Shown here piece by piece: positions 8,214 to 17,592 of a stretch of 64,000 bases of DNA. Where the stretch lies: assembly GCA_023336205.1 (NCBI GenBank), contig JALQCR010000011.1, positions 1 through 64,000 of the forward strand, written 5' to 3'. The stretch comes from Pseudanabaena sp. Salubria-1. GTDB taxonomy: Bacteria; Cyanobacteriota; Cyanobacteriia; Pseudanabaenales; Pseudanabaenaceae. The notes beneath the pieces are model-generated. The model was given only the letters and a program-made list of their open reading frames with translations, was not told the DNA's origin and ran no database searches. The position numbers were made by a program, and so were the translations under genes. Each line of letters starts with the position of its first letter. Positions within the stretch are counted from its first letter, which is position 1.

Positions 8214-8638
8214 ATTCTGATAATAGTGATTCTCTCTCGGAATCTAGCTCTGAGGTATTAATTGATCCTTTGCTAGAGCGCCAAGTCCAACGATTGATCG
8301 AAGTGCAAACATACTTGCGATGGATATTTGATGGTTTTCTGTGGCTGACTATCGGAACTGCGAGTATTTGGGCTTTGCGATCGGATATTGAGTTGTGGAT
8401 AGCTGCTTTTACATGGGTGGGAGTGCGCATATCTCTAGTTTATAATCGTCTGCCTATGATGGGTTTGGGGATATGTATAGCAATGACTCTCGCGACTTTA
8501 GTTTGGCAGAGTTCAATTATTTTATGGGGAGTTAATCAACGAGAGAAGCGATCGCTGATTAATCAAGTAAAAAGGATTAAGGAAAAAGGAAAAAGTCATC
8601 CATTATGGCGATGGGTCTGTGAAGAAAAAATATTATAG
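8210..8638 (+). CDS. Conserved-looking small membrane protein, function unknown
   Basis: A 142-residue protein with an acidic, Ser-rich N-terminus (NSDNSDSLSESSSE), an amphipathic stretch (LLERQVQRLIEVQTYLRWI) and three hydrophobic segments (about 42-57, 62-75 and 85-107). A basic C-terminal tail follows (KRIKEKGKSHPLWRW). It is not recognised as a named family. It may be an integral membrane protein with a cytoplasmic basic tail. It overlaps an Uma2 relic at its start and is closed by a hairpin at 8632-8662. Confidence 0.6.
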   Translation: MNSDNSDSLSESSSEVLIDPLLERQVQRLIEVQTYLRWIFDGFLWLTIGTASIWALRSDIELWIAAFTWVGVRISLVYNRLPMMGLGICIAMTLATLVWQSSIILWGVNQREKRSLINQVKRIKEKGKSHPLWRWVCEEKIL

Positions 8639-8662
8639 CGGGTGCATTGCACCCACTATAAT
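8632..8662. terminator. Hairpin between convergent genes
   Basis: ATTATAGCGGGTGCA and its complement. It lies between the plus-strand membrane-protein gene and the minus-strand phosphatase gene and could terminate both. Confidence 0.6.
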
Positions 8663-8888
8663 GCCTACTTCTGTTTAAGGACTAACAATGTAATGTCGTC
8701 ATAAATCTTCTGAGTGCCAATATGCGATCGCAGATCGGCAATAACTGCCTGACGAATAGCGATCGCTGGGTCATCGACATGTTGGCAGATGACTTCGCAT
8801 AGACGATCCAATCCATAAAACTGTCTTTCTTCATTCTCTGCTTCAGTAATACCATCTGTATATAGCACCACGACATCACCTTCCTTAA

Positions 8889-10146
8889 CTGAGATCTTGC
8901 ACCATTCAAGAAAAGGGGTTGCAGAAAGAGCAGAAATGTGAAAAAAAGGGCGTAGTAGTAAATTAAATAACGAGCATGGAAAGCATCGTTAAGCACGCCC
9001 AAGGGCTAGTGTATAGTCTTCTGTGTTTGATGCCAAGTGTGTATCAAACAGCAAGTCTCAATGCAATACTAGGACTATTTCTCGAAGCACAAAGGCATCC
9101 TTATCCAGAACATACACAGATAAAATCAGCGAGTGCACTCAGCCGATTTCTCAATCACTATAACTGGTCAACGAGAGCAGTAATTCGGTCAACACGGCAG
9201 GCTATTTTGGGACAAATCGCCAAGCATCGCCCATCGAAACAAGTGCCATTAAAGATACTGATAGACTTGACTACCCTAGAAAAAAGCGGCAAGTTTTTAC
9301 ATTTGAGCAATCCCACCCAAAACGAACCAGACCCATGGGTGAGAATACTAAACGGAAAGCGAGGACTACATCTGGTTGTACTGTATCTGGTCTATGGAGA
9401 GTGGCGCGTACCATGGAGTTTTAGAGTATGGCGCGGCAAAGGATACCCCAGTCCCTCTGACTTAGCTTGTAAGTTATTGGGGACAGTACCCAAGCAACTA
9501 ACCCAAGGCAAGACTGTGATTGTCCTTGCTGATACTGAGTTTAGTACGGTGAAGTTTTTCAATACTGTCCGCGCCAAGACTTGGCGCATCGTTGTCGGTG
9601 TACGCAACAATCGTAAACTTCAAGATGGCCGTACAGTCAAACAACTTTATCGTCATGGCAAACGTGGACAACAAATTTTGCTAGAAGGGCTAACTCAGCC
9701 TTTGACGATCTCTTGGTTTTGGCTCAAAAGAGCTGATAGTAAACGGGAGTTACGCTTTGTTGTCTCTTCTCATCCTTATTCTGGTGCTTATCTGGTGATG
9801 TTAGGTCGTAAGCGTTGGGCGATTGAGGGATTCTTCAAAACCATCAAACATCGCTTTGGTTTGCATTGTTTTGGGCAATCTACAAAACTTGGTGTTTATC
9901 GTTGGCTTATCCTCTCTCTGCTTGCTTATCTTTTGGCCCATTGGATTGATCAATGGTCGAGTCCTCCTGTCTTGGACTGGAAAGCTACCTGTGATTTGAC
10001 ACTTTCCGTTTTATTTCCTTCTGTCCTTTGGTTGAAACTTCTTAGGTATCTCCAAATTAGTGCCGATATTGCTGCTCGTCATGGGTTTGAAATTATTCTC
10101 AAACCCATTCCTACTTAACTCTTTCAGGAATGGTGCAAGATCTCAG
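8889..10146 (+). mobile_element. IS copy 1 (IS701/IS4-like, 1258 bp) inside the phosphatase gene
   Basis: Ends are inverted repeats (CTGAGATCTTGCACCATTC at the left, its complement at the right, with small differences further in). It is flanked by a 4-bp duplication TTAA (8885-8888 and 10147-10150). A 4-bp target of the form YTAR is characteristic of the IS701 family as I know it. It carries one transposase gene and is identical in protein to the copy at 12419-13676. Confidence 0.92.
8976..10118 (+). CDS. DDE transposase (IS701/IS4-like), copy 1
   Basis: A 380-residue transposase that catalyses cut-and-paste movement of its element. Candidate catalytic acids are Asp in LIDLTTLEKSG, Asp in IVLADTEFSTVKFF and Glu in WAIEGFFKTIKHRFGL; the last fits the Y/W-x2-(R)-x3-E-x6-K signature of IS4-type enzymes. 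The basic C-terminal half is typical. The reading frame is intact and identical to copy 2, so the element is probably still active or was until recently. Assignment to IS701 rather than another IS4-like family rests mainly on the 4-bp YTAR duplications. Confidence 0.88.
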   Translation: MESIVKHAQGLVYSLLCLMPSVYQTASLNAILGLFLEAQRHPYPEHTQIKSASALSRFLNHYNWSTRAVIRSTRQAILGQIAKHRPSKQVPLKILIDLTTLEKSGKFLHLSNPTQNEPDPWVRILNGKRGLHLVVLYLVYGEWRVPWSFRVWRGKGYPSPSDLACKLLGTVPKQLTQGKTVIVLADTEFSTVKFFNTVRAKTWRIVVGVRNNRKLQDGRTVKQLYRHGKRGQQILLEGLTQPLTISWFWLKRADSKRELRFVVSSHPYSGAYLVMLGRKRWAIEGFFKTIKHRFGLHCFGQSTKLGVYRWLILSLLAYLLAHWIDQWSSPPVLDWKATCDLTLSVLFPSVLWLKLLRYLQISADIAARHGFEIILKPIPT

Positions 10147-12418
10147 TTAAGGTAAATATGCTTTTGAGAGAGAAAATCAAAAATCTCTTCCTCTAGACCA
10201 ATCGGAAACCCCAAGTCAATCGTATCAAATCTTTCTAGCATTCCATTCTTGCGCACGACAATCATTTCTTCATGCTGACCACTTAAGATCAATTTCCCAT
10301 GCTCATAGTCAATCAACGATAGAGTTAAATTTTTATCAGATGACATTCTCTGAACATTGCCGTAAATGGTTCGATTGAGGATATCTAAAAAGCGGACAGG
10401 ATCGTTCTCTTCACTTTGGAGTAAGGTTCGTACCGCAGTCTGTACCATGATCATTAACATGCCACTTTCTAGTCCATGTCCTGTTACATCGCCAATACCA
10501 ATTTTAATTCGCCCGTTTTGTTGCAGCACATCATAATAATCACCCCCGACTTCGTCAGCAGGCTCCATAAATCCTGCGATATCTAATCCCACGATCAACG
10601 CTAATTCTTTATCTTTAGGTAAAATCATTTGCTGGAGTTTTCGCGTTACATCTAGTTCGCTACTCATTCGCAGATTTTCTAATTTGAGAAGATCGTTTAA
10701 AGCCAAAATTTGCTTGTTAGCTCTCTCCAGCGCAATTTCTGCAATCTTTCGCTGACTAATGTCTTCGACGGTTCCTTCGTAATAAACTATTTTGCCATTT
10801 TCATCTCGTAATGCTCGGACATTCTCGCTAATCCAGATTGTCGTGCGATCGCGTTTATATACCTGCGACTCAAAATTGGTAATCGTATCATTAGCCTCCA
10901 TTAGAGACTGAAATTGCTGCCGACGCTCACGATCAACATAGAGATCACTTTGGATATCAACAATTTCTTTAAGCATTTGCTCAACTGACGCATAGCCATA
11001 AATTCGAGCTAGGGCAGGGTTGACACTTAGATATTTACCTTCGACGGTTGTTTGAAAGATCCCATCTACAGAATTCTCAAAGATGCTCCGATATTTTGCT
11101 TCAGACTCTCGCAGTGCGATCGCGACACTGTTAAATGAACGGACAACCATCGATAACTCATCTTTACTGTCAAGATTAATTGATATTGCTCCACCCAATG
11201 TCATCTGTTTGGCTGCTACGTCTAGCTGATGTACAGTTCTCATGACTGACAAATAAAAGCCAATGAATAGATAGAGAATTGCACTGAAAATCACAGCCAC
11301 AAAAATCAAGATGAACTGCTTTCGCTGAGCAAATCCTTGGATTCGATAGATCAATAGCTCGTCGAGGCGATCGACAATTTGCTGAGAGAGCGTAAAACTA
11401 TACTTAAATGAGCTTGCTATTGCTTGTCGATAAAAGCCATCAGCTAAAGAGAACTTATTATCTTTGCCGACTATTTGATTTGTATTGGCGATTACCTCAC
11501 TTAAATTAGCAGCAAAAATGCGAAGAGAGCTGCTTAGCGAATCACGTAAATTACCGCGAGGATTATTTCTAAAGGCGCGTTCCAAATTTGACGTTAAATC
11601 GTTGTTATATTCTTCCAACAAACTAAGTAAAGAAATAAGCGATTCTTTTTTTAAATTAGTGATTTCTTTGTCAAATAAAATTTCCGTAGAGGTTTGCATC
11701 AACTTATTTAAAATCTTTTGCATCTCAGGGAGCTTAACGGCACTCGCATCCATTAGATAGTAAGTATCTAAATCTGGATCGAGAATTAAATTCGAGGAAT
11801 CAACTACATGAACTCGGAATTGGGCTAGTTTTTCGAGTAATAAATCATGGTTGCGAAAGCCTATAAAACCTGTCATGTCCCGTAAGTCTTGCCATGAAAG
11901 CTGAAGATCTTTTAGTCTCTCGCCTGTTTGAATAGTCACACCTAGTTGTTTATCAACATTTGACAAGCTTACGAATTCGTTATCAATTAGACTTTGGAGA
12001 TCATCCAATTCTCTCGTCTGCAATTGGAGTACTTCCGATTGAGCTGTCAGGTTAATGCTTCGCAGGCTCTTGTAAAATTGGTTCTGCAAAATTAATTGTC
12101 TTTGTGGAATGTATTGCCATAGTTGACTGATTGGGCGTAGATAGGCATTCCCGTAAATTTCCTTTTGGGTAAACTCTATGCGGCTATCAAGTTCTGACAA
12201 CAGCAGATTCATCACCAATGCTAGTGGCAACACAAAAAGCAAACTGATCAGAAAAAACTTTTGGGGGTATTTCAGCCGATTCATGATGGCGATCGCTGGT
12301 TTGAATAGAAACATATTTTGCCTGAGAGTCAAGATGGGCATCACTTTGCCTTGCTAATCGACTAATATTCTCTGTTGTCAATTTATAAAGATTATAAAGA
12401 TCACCTAAAGATCGCTAA

Positions 12419-13676
12419 CTGAGATCTTGCACCATTCCTGAAAGAGTTAAGTAGGAATGGGTTTGAGAATAATTTCAAACCCATGACGAGCAGCAATATC
12501 GGCACTAATTTGGAGATACCTAAGAAGTTTCAACCAAAGGACAGAAGGAAATAAAACGGAAAGTGTCAAATCACAGGTAGCTTTCCAGTCCAAGACAGGA
12601 GGACTCGACCATTGATCAATCCAATGGGCCAAAAGATAAGCAAGCAGAGAGAGGATAAGCCAACGATAAACACCAAGTTTTGTAGATTGCCCAAAACAAT
12701 GCAAACCAAAGCGATGTTTGATGGTTTTGAAGAATCCCTCAATCGCCCAACGCTTACGACCTAACATCACCAGATAAGCACCAGAATAAGGATGAGAAGA
12801 GACAACAAAGCGTAACTCCCGTTTACTATCAGCTCTTTTGAGCCAAAACCAAGAGATCGTCAAAGGCTGAGTTAGCCCTTCTAGCAAAATTTGTTGTCCA
12901 CGTTTGCCATGACGATAAAGTTGTTTGACTGTACGGCCATCTTGAAGTTTACGATTGTTGCGTACACCGACAACGATGCGCCAAGTCTTGGCGCGGACAG
13001 TATTGAAAAACTTCACCGTACTAAACTCAGTATCAGCAAGGACAATCACAGTCTTGCCTTGGGTTAGTTGCTTGGGTACTGTCCCCAATAACTTACAAGC
13101 TAAGTCAGAGGGACTGGGGTATCCTTTGCCGCGCCATACTCTAAAACTCCATGGTACGCGCCACTCTCCATAGACCAGATACAGTACAACCAGATGTAGT
13201 CCTCGCTTTCCGTTTAGTATTCTCACCCATGGGTCTGGTTCGTTTTGGGTGGGATTGCTCAAATGTAAAAACTTGCCGCTTTTTTCTAGGGTAGTCAAGT
13301 CTATCAGTATCTTTAATGGCACTTGTTTCGATGGGCGATGCTTGGCGATTTGTCCCAAAATAGCCTGCCGTGTTGACCGAATTACTGCTCTCGTTGACCA
13401 GTTATAGTGATTGAGAAATCGGCTGAGTGCACTCGCTGATTTTATCTGTGTATGTTCTGGATAAGGATGCCTTTGTGCTTCGAGAAATAGTCCTAGTATT
13501 GCATTGAGACTTGCTGTTTGATACACACTTGGCATCAAACACAGAAGACTATACACTAGCCCTTGGGCGTGCTTAACGATGCTTTCCATGCTCGTTATTT
13601 AATTTACTACTACGCCCTTTTTTTCACATTTCTGCTCTTTCTGCAACCCCTTTTCTTGAATGGTGCAAGATCTCAG
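12419..13676 (-). mobile_element. IS copy 2 (IS701/IS4-like, 1258 bp), inverted
   Basis: Same element as at 8889-10146 in the opposite orientation, flanked by CTAA (12415-12418 and 13677-13680). Its own duplication differs from that of copy 1 (TTAA), so the two copies inserted independently and do not form a composite transposon that moved as one unit. It lies 74 bases upstream of the phosphatase reading frame. Confidence 0.92.
12447..13589 (-). CDS. DDE transposase (IS701/IS4-like), copy 2
   Basis: A 380-residue transposase with the same residues as copy 1, including the Asp, Asp and Glu candidates described there. The identity of both copies along their whole length points to very recent transposition. 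It faces away from the rightward genes, so read-through could not drive the adjacent phosphatase gene unless it reads out of the element's far end; on the minus strand it does read toward the phosphatase gene, so element-borne transcription into that gene is possible. Confidence 0.88.
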   Translation of the reverse strand: MESIVKHAQGLVYSLLCLMPSVYQTASLNAILGLFLEAQRHPYPEHTQIKSASALSRFLNHYNWSTRAVIRSTRQAILGQIAKHRPSKQVPLKILIDLTTLEKSGKFLHLSNPTQNEPDPWVRILNGKRGLHLVVLYLVYGEWRVPWSFRVWRGKGYPSPSDLACKLLGTVPKQLTQGKTVIVLADTEFSTVKFFNTVRAKTWRIVVGVRNNRKLQDGRTVKQLYRHGKRGQQILLEGLTQPLTISWFWLKRADSKRELRFVVSSHPYSGAYLVMLGRKRWAIEGFFKTIKHRFGLHCFGQSTKLGVYRWLILSLLAYLLAHWIDQWSSPPVLDWKATCDLTLSVLFPSVLWLKLLRYLQISADIAARHGFEIILKPIPT

Positions 13677-13680
13677 CTAA

Positions 13681-14329
13681 GGTAGTTAGATCTGCTCAAA
13701 CTTGGGGGTACGTTAGAAACAGCCACGATTGTTACACCTATTGACAATTGCTAGAAGGATTGTTGCGGATTTGAGGACTATTCTCTCATTCTCATTCTAT
13801 AGATATTGTCAGTCTTGATTTTGATTAATACTCCTCTTCATCCATCTACCGTGTACACACAAGTCTCTCTGTCATCATTGAAATGTATCTAAGCCCCCTA
13901 AATCCCCCAATTCTGGGGGACTTTGAAAGAATTTTATTTTCTTGTTCCCCCAGAATTGGGGGCTAGGGGGCGATTAATTGTTGACTTAACTAGGTTTTAT
14001 GACTTGTGTGTACACCGTAGCTTCATCCATGGGGGGGATTTCTTGTTACAGCAGCCTCATGTTAAAGAACTAAGCTCTTTAAAACTTGCTCTCCTAGGTG
14101 CTAGATCACAAATATTTAGGGAACTTATCACAAAGTAGGCAGTCATAATAAATTAAATCTAGGTTAAGATTAGGTTAATAAAATTAATTACGTCTAATAC
14201 TCATACCCATAGTCATCGAAATATGTTTCTAACGAAGGCTCTGTGGTGGCGATATTGCCAAAGCAGAGCCTTTCAGGATCTTAAGACTATCTAGAGTCAC
14301 TCTCAGTTGTAATCTACAGAGGGAAGATT
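13681..14329. other. Intergenic region with a G/C-rich palindromic repeat
   Basis: About 650 bases with no credible gene; the open frame at 13923-14138 runs through a repeat and is dismissed. It contains the palindromic repeat at 13894-13971 and AT-rich DNA that should include the promoter of the small gene at 14330. Confidence 0.6.
13894..13971. repeat. CCCCC(T/A)-rich cyanobacterial palindromic repeat
   Basis: The left arm contains AATCCCCCAATTCTGGGGGA and the right arm contains CCCCCAGAATTGGGGGCTAG, separated by about 30 bases. Each arm is itself palindromic around AATTCT/AGAATT. Repeats of this look are common between genes in filamentous cyanobacteria. Confidence 0.65.
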
Positions 14330-14551
14330 ATGTCCGCAACCACCAAATGTCTGTTTCCCCAGTCTCGTTATTACGGCACATTTACGCCAGAGAACTTGAT
14401 GTTTAATGCCAATTTACAAGAGTTTTCCCACCGTGTCAGCATTATTTGCAGTCTAGAGACTGGTGGCAAAATTTCAGCGAAAGAAGCGTATTTGCAAATC
14501 GCAGAGCTATGGCAGCAGCTTGAGATATCTCAACGTAATCTCTTTACGTGA
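14330..14551 (+). CDS. Small conserved cyanobacterial protein (DUF7219-like)
   Basis: A 73-residue protein with the pattern PQSRYYGTFTPENLMFNANL, then EFSHRVSIICSLETGGKIS and a final helix (AYLQIAELWQQLEIS). I recall this pattern as a short protein family conserved across cyanobacteria (DUF7219), with no known function. No membrane segment or metal motif is visible. The ATG lies 6 bases after an AGAGGGAAG purine-rich site. A hairpin terminator overlaps the stop region at 14551-14585. Confidence 0.75.
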   Translation: MSATTKCLFPQSRYYGTFTPENLMFNANLQEFSHRVSIICSLETGGKISAKEAYLQIAELWQQLEISQRNLFT

Positions 14552-14585
14552 AAGAAAAAGCGGTGCAAAGCACCGCTTTTTCTTT
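14551..14585. terminator. Terminator hairpin
   Basis: AAAGAAAAAGCGGTGC with its exact complement and a 3-base loop, followed by TTTT. This is a classic intrinsic terminator for the small gene. Confidence 0.8.
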
Positions 14586-14607
14586 TTAGGGCGGATAAGT
14601 ACATCTC

Positions 14608-14676
14608 TAAAAACCGAGAGCCAAAAACTGTACCGACCGCTACGCGGTCGATACAGTTTTTGGCTCTCGGTTTTTA
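14608..14676. repeat. Long hairpin
   Basis: Arms of about 33 bases (starting TAAAAACCGAGAGCCAAAAA) with one mismatch and the loop TAC. It is a further member of the long-palindrome class. Confidence 0.7.
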
Positions 14677-14706
14677 GCTATTTAAGTACCTGTGCAGAAT
14701 AAATTC

Positions 14707-14755
14707 CCCAACCCGTAAGGTTTCGCCCCTGCGGGGCGAAACCTTACGGGTTGGG
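14707..14755. repeat. Long hairpin
   Basis: CCCAACCCGTAAGGTTTCGC and complement around the loop TGC. It sits 30 bases after the previous palindrome. Bases 14756-14847 then lead to the SRP RNA gene and should hold its promoter. Confidence 0.7.
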
Positions 14756-14847
14756 ATGTGTAATCAAGCGTGCCTGCTTATGTGTGGATTTGCCAACAAT
14801 TTATTTAACTATTGATGTAACTTTCCCGCTTAGTGGTAATCTTATGA

Positions 14848-14946
14848 ATGGCTCGGATCTACGCGATCGCAACGCCCGAATCGTGTCAGGGTCGGAAGAC
14901 AGCAGCACTAAGGGATGCTTGAGATAGGCGTAGTACCCGGGCTACT
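14848..14946 (+). ncRNA. ffs: Small signal recognition particle RNA (4.5S-like)
   Basis: RNA scaffold that binds Ffh to form the bacterial signal recognition particle. The universally conserved apical element is visible as GTCAGGGTCGGAAGACAGCA at 14884-14903, with the GGAA tetraloop and the asymmetric loop. Outer arms GGCTCGGATCTACGC and GCGTAGTACCCGGGCT pair imperfectly to close a hairpin of about 90 nucleotides. A T run (14945-14951) follows. Ends are approximate. It lies about 30 bases upstream of argG on the same strand. Confidence 0.85.
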
Positions 14947-14980
14947 TTTTTAGGTTTAGCAATGGGTTCAGGAGAGATTC

Positions 14981-16180
14981 ATGGGTCGGGCGAAAAAAGT
15001 CGTACTTGCATATTCAGGCGGCGTTGATACATCTGTTTGCATTCCTTATCTCAAGCAAGAATGGGGTGTTGAAGAAGTCATTACCCTTGCAGCAGACCTA
15101 GGACAAGGCGATGAGTTAGATCCCATCAAACAGAAAGCTCTAGATTCGGGAGCGTCAGTCTCTCTGGTTAGAGATGTAACTAAAGAATTTGTCACAGACT
15201 ATGCGTTCCCAGCGATTAAAGCCAATGCGCTTTATGAAAATCGTTATCCATTAACGACTGCTCTAGCACGTCCTCTCATTGCCAAGATTTTGGTAGAAGC
15301 GGCGGAAGAATATGGTGCTGATGCCGTTGCCCATGGATGCACTGGTAAAGGCAATGACCAAGTTAGGTTTGATGTGTCGATCGCTGCACTCAATCCAGAT
15401 ATTAAAGTATTAGCTCCAGCCCGTGAATGGGGCATGAGTCGCGAAGAGACAATCGCCTATGGTGAAAGATTTGGGATTGCTTCACCAGTTAAGAAGTCTT
15501 CGCCATTCAGTATTGATCGTAACTTGCTTGGACGTAGCATCGAAGCTGGCCCCCTCGAAAATGCTTGGAATGAGCCACCAGAAGAAATTTATGCGATGAC
15601 CAAGGCGATCGCCGATACCCCCGACGAGCCAACCTATACCGAAATTGGCTTCGAGAAAGGTATTCCTGTCGCGATCGATGGTAAAGCGCTTGAGCCAGTG
15701 GAGTTGATCACCGCGTTGAATGCGATCGCTGGTAACAATGGCGTTGGACGCATCGACATGGTAGAAAACCGCTTAGTGGGGATCAAGTCTCGTGAAATTT
15801 ACGAAGCTCCCGCGATGTTGGTATTGATCCATGCTCACCGAGATCTTGAAAGCCTTGCTTTGCCTTCTGACTTGGCGCAATACAAGCGCGGTCTTGAAGA
15901 CACCTATGGCAAGATGATTTATAACGGACTTTGGTACAGCCCTCTCAAGACTGCTCTAGATGCTTTCATCGACAGTAGCCAAGAGCGTGTATCAGGAACT
16001 GTCCGCGTCAAGTTCCATAAAGGTAATGCGATCATCGTTGGTCGTCAGTCTGTGAATTCACTTTATGACGAAGACTTGGCTACTTATACTAGTGCTGACC
16101 AGTTCGATCATAAGGCTGCTGAAGGATTTATCTATGTTTGGGGTATGCCTATTCGTGTATGGGCTCAGAAAAATAGATAG
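14981..16180 (+). CDS. argG: Argininosuccinate synthase
   Basis: Joins citrulline and aspartate with ATP to make argininosuccinate, the penultimate step of arginine synthesis. It has 399 residues, the usual bacterial length. The N-terminal nucleotide loop is [11 protein letters not shown], and the citrulline/aspartate region contains [14 protein letters not shown] and [14 protein letters not shown]-terminal blocks such as [20 protein letters not shown] and [17 protein letters not shown] are diagnostic. The product links to nitrogen storage (arginine feeds cyanophycin in cyanobacteria). The start is ATG at 14981, preceded by GGAGAGATTC. Confidence 0.97.
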   Translation: MGRAKKVVLAYSGGVDTSVCIPYLKQEWGVEEVITLAADLGQGDELDPIKQKALDSGASVSLVRDVTKEFVTDYAFPAIKANALYENRYPLTTALARPLIAKILVEAAEEYGADAVAHGCTGKGNDQVRFDVSIAALNPDIKVLAPAREWGMSREETIAYGERFGIASPVKKSSPFSIDRNLLGRSIEAGPLENAWNEPPEEIYAMTKAIADTPDEPTYTEIGFEKGIPVAIDGKALEPVELITALNAIAGNNGVGRIDMVENRLVGIKSREIYEAPAMLVLIHAHRDLESLALPSDLAQYKRGLEDTYGKMIYNGLWYSPLKTALDAFIDSSQERVSGTVRVKFHKGNAIIVGRQSVNSLYDEDLATYTSADQFDHKAAEGFIYVWGMPIRVWAQKNR

Positions 16181-16318
16181 CTTTTGGCTTTTAGCTTTTG
16201 GCTTTTTATCAAGGCGGCGCTTAGCGTCGCCTTTGCTTTTAGTTTTGAGAAAGCTCAAGGCGCTGTAAGATGTCATAAAACTATCAATTAATTAGCAATT
16301 AACTGGCAAATTTTTTCT

Positions 16319-16753
16319 ATGACTAAAGTACCTCTACCCGATGAGCGCATTCTCTTTAAAGGTCATCCTGCGGTTATTGGTAGTGTGACAAGGTTGCTGA
16401 TTTCGATTTTTACCCTAGGTATTGGTGCAATCTGGTATTGGTTGCAGTCGATCAATACGAAATATCTGATTACGTCACAACGAATTGTTATAGAGAGAGG
16501 TGTTTTCTCAAAAGATATTGAAACTCTAGAAATATATCAAGTTGATGATATCCAGTTAGAAATGCCATTCAACCAGCGCATTATGGGTACTGGAAATATG
16601 CTTTTGTTAACCCGTGATATTTCTGCCCCCAAGTTGCTATTAAATCGTTTGCCAACTGACGTAAGAGAGCTATACGAGCAGATGCGTCCTTGTATTCAAC
16701 AGGCAAGATTTCGCTTTCATGTGCGTGACGAAGAAAATCCTAGAGAATATTAA
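16319..16753 (+). CDS. PH-domain (bPH2/YdbS-like) membrane protein
   Basis: A 144-residue protein with a hydrophobic hairpin near residues 26-46 (LLISIFTLGIGAIWYWLQ). It is followed by a bacterial PH-like domain with the usual pattern YLITSQRIVIERGVFSKDIETLEIYQVDDIQ. Such proteins are membrane-associated; the biochemical role is unknown. The last 20 residues are charged (RFRFHVRDEENPREY). A perfect long hairpin follows at 16749-16807. Family resemblance is good, function is not inferred. Confidence 0.75.
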   Translation: MTKVPLPDERILFKGHPAVIGSVTRLLISIFTLGIGAIWYWLQSINTKYLITSQRIVIERGVFSKDIETLEIYQVDDIQLEMPFNQRIMGTGNMLLLTRDISAPKLLLNRLPTDVRELYEQMRPCIQQARFRFHVRDEENPREY

Positions 16754-16807
16754 AACCCTAATAGCAAAGGCGGCGCTACGCGCCGCCTTTGCTATTAGGG
16801 TTTTAAT
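16749..16807. terminator. Long hairpin after PH-domain gene
   Basis: 28-base exact arms (ATTAAAACCCTAATAGCAAA onward) with loop TAC; the left arm includes the stop codon of the PH-domain gene. Confidence 0.7.
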
Positions 16808-16879
16808 TTATTTGGCGATCGCTATAAAACTCAAGCTAAACTAGGTAGAACGTCTTCACTAGTGCCAAGTTTAGCAACA

Positions 16880-17515
16880 ATGACTTCATCATCGATTTCA
16901 GTTCGTGAATTGCCGCTGTTCCCTTTACCTGAGTTGGTACTATTTCCGGGACAGTCTCTACCGCTTCATATTTTTGAGTATCGCTATCGCATGATGATCA
17001 ATACTGTGCTGGAAAGCGATCGTATGTTTGGGGTGGTAATGTGGGACTCGGAGACGGGTAAACCTGCAAATATCGGCTGTGTTGCTCAAATAGTACAATA
17101 TCATCGCTTGCCAGATGATCGCTTTAAACTTTTGACTATGGGGCAGCAGCGATTTCGAGTGTTGGAATATGTGCGCGAAACGCCCTATCGAGTAGGTTTA
17201 GTCGAGTGGATCGAAGACGAGCCTGGTAGCGACGCACCATTTTTATTAGCCACAGAAGTCCGTGAGTTGCTTAATGACGTGATCCGTTTATCGCAAAAGC
17301 TCACCGATCAAGAAATTGAGTTACCGAAGATTCCCCGTAGCCCAATCGAATTATCCTATTGGGTCGCCAGTAACTTTCAGGGGGCAAGTTTAGAACAGCA
17401 ATCATTACTGGAAACCCTCGATACGGCTGGACGTTTGCGACGTGAGGCGGAAATTTTATCTTCAACTAGAAGTCAATTAGCAGCCCGTACAGTTTTGAAA
17501 GATACTTTTAAATAA
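16880..17515 (+). CDS. Lon-protease N-terminal domain (LON substrate-binding) protein
   Basis: Protein of about 211 residues consisting only of the LON N-terminal substrate-binding domain, without ATPase or protease parts. Signature: LPLFPLPELVLFPGQSLPLHIFEYRYRMM is the family start (described here by its ends LPLFPLPELVLFPG and LHIFEYRYRMM). Later blocks include GCVAQIVQYHRLPDDRF and TMGQQRFRV. I start it at ATG 16880; an upstream GTG at 16862 would add six residues. Plant and cyanobacterial homologues are unstudied or linked to protein quality control; no specific role can be inferred. Confidence 0.85.
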   Translation: MTSSSISVRELPLFPLPELVLFPGQSLPLHIFEYRYRMMINTVLESDRMFGVVMWDSETGKPANIGCVAQIVQYHRLPDDRFKLLTMGQQRFRVLEYVRETPYRVGLVEWIEDEPGSDAPFLLATEVRELLNDVIRLSQKLTDQEIELPKIPRSPIELSYWVASNFQGASLEQQSLLETLDTAGRLRREAEILSSTRSQLAARTVLKDTFK

Positions 17516-17528
17516 AATCAAATGAATT

Positions 17529-17567
17529 TTATGTTGAAAGTGCTGCTTCGCAGCACTTTCAACATAA
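17529..17567. terminator. Hairpin between Lon-N gene and ald
   Basis: TTATGTTGAAAGTGCTGC and its exact complement, with loop TTC. It lies 13 bases after the stop codon. Confidence 0.65.
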
Positions 17568-17592
17568 TCTTAAATTTTCAGGAGCAATAACC

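Larger units (their letters stand above)
8665..12344 (-). pseudogene. PAS/PP2C (SpoIIE-type) membrane phosphatase gene split by an IS
   Basis: Serine phosphatase of the SpoIIE/RsbU kind, cut in two by the IS at 8889-10146. The N-terminal part (10151-12344) has a membrane segment near residue 30, a long extracytoplasmic region, a second membrane segment (FAVILYLFIGFY type, about 350), a HAMP-like region, a PAS domain (SVDGIFQTTVEG), a coiled linker and most of the PP2C domain (VGGDYYDV, GIGDVTGHGLESGM). The C-terminal part (8665-8888) carries VLYTDGITEAEN and DDITLLVLK. Removing the IS and one TTAA copy joins KHIYL to KEGDVVVLYTDG in frame and gives an 805-residue protein. The split protein lacks the last metal-binding Asp residues and is probably inactive. 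A second IS copy lies 74 bases upstream and may cut off its promoter. Confidence 0.9.

Noticed and set aside
12187..12381. 64-codon minus-strand frame in front of the phosphatase gene
   Set aside because: It overlaps the phosphatase coding region in another frame and the frame is stopped just upstream at the IS border; probably chance.
8889..13676. Composite transposon made of the two inverted IS copies
   Set aside because: Each copy has its own 4-bp duplication (TTAA and CTAA) and the outer flanks do not match, so they inserted separately.
13923..14138. 71-codon plus-strand open frame
   Set aside because: It runs through a dispersed palindromic repeat, has no ribosome site and no family resemblance.
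16058..16276. Short frames in both directions at the argG 3' end
   Set aside because: They overlap argG codons and the repeat-like AGCTTTTGGC stretch that follows; no support.
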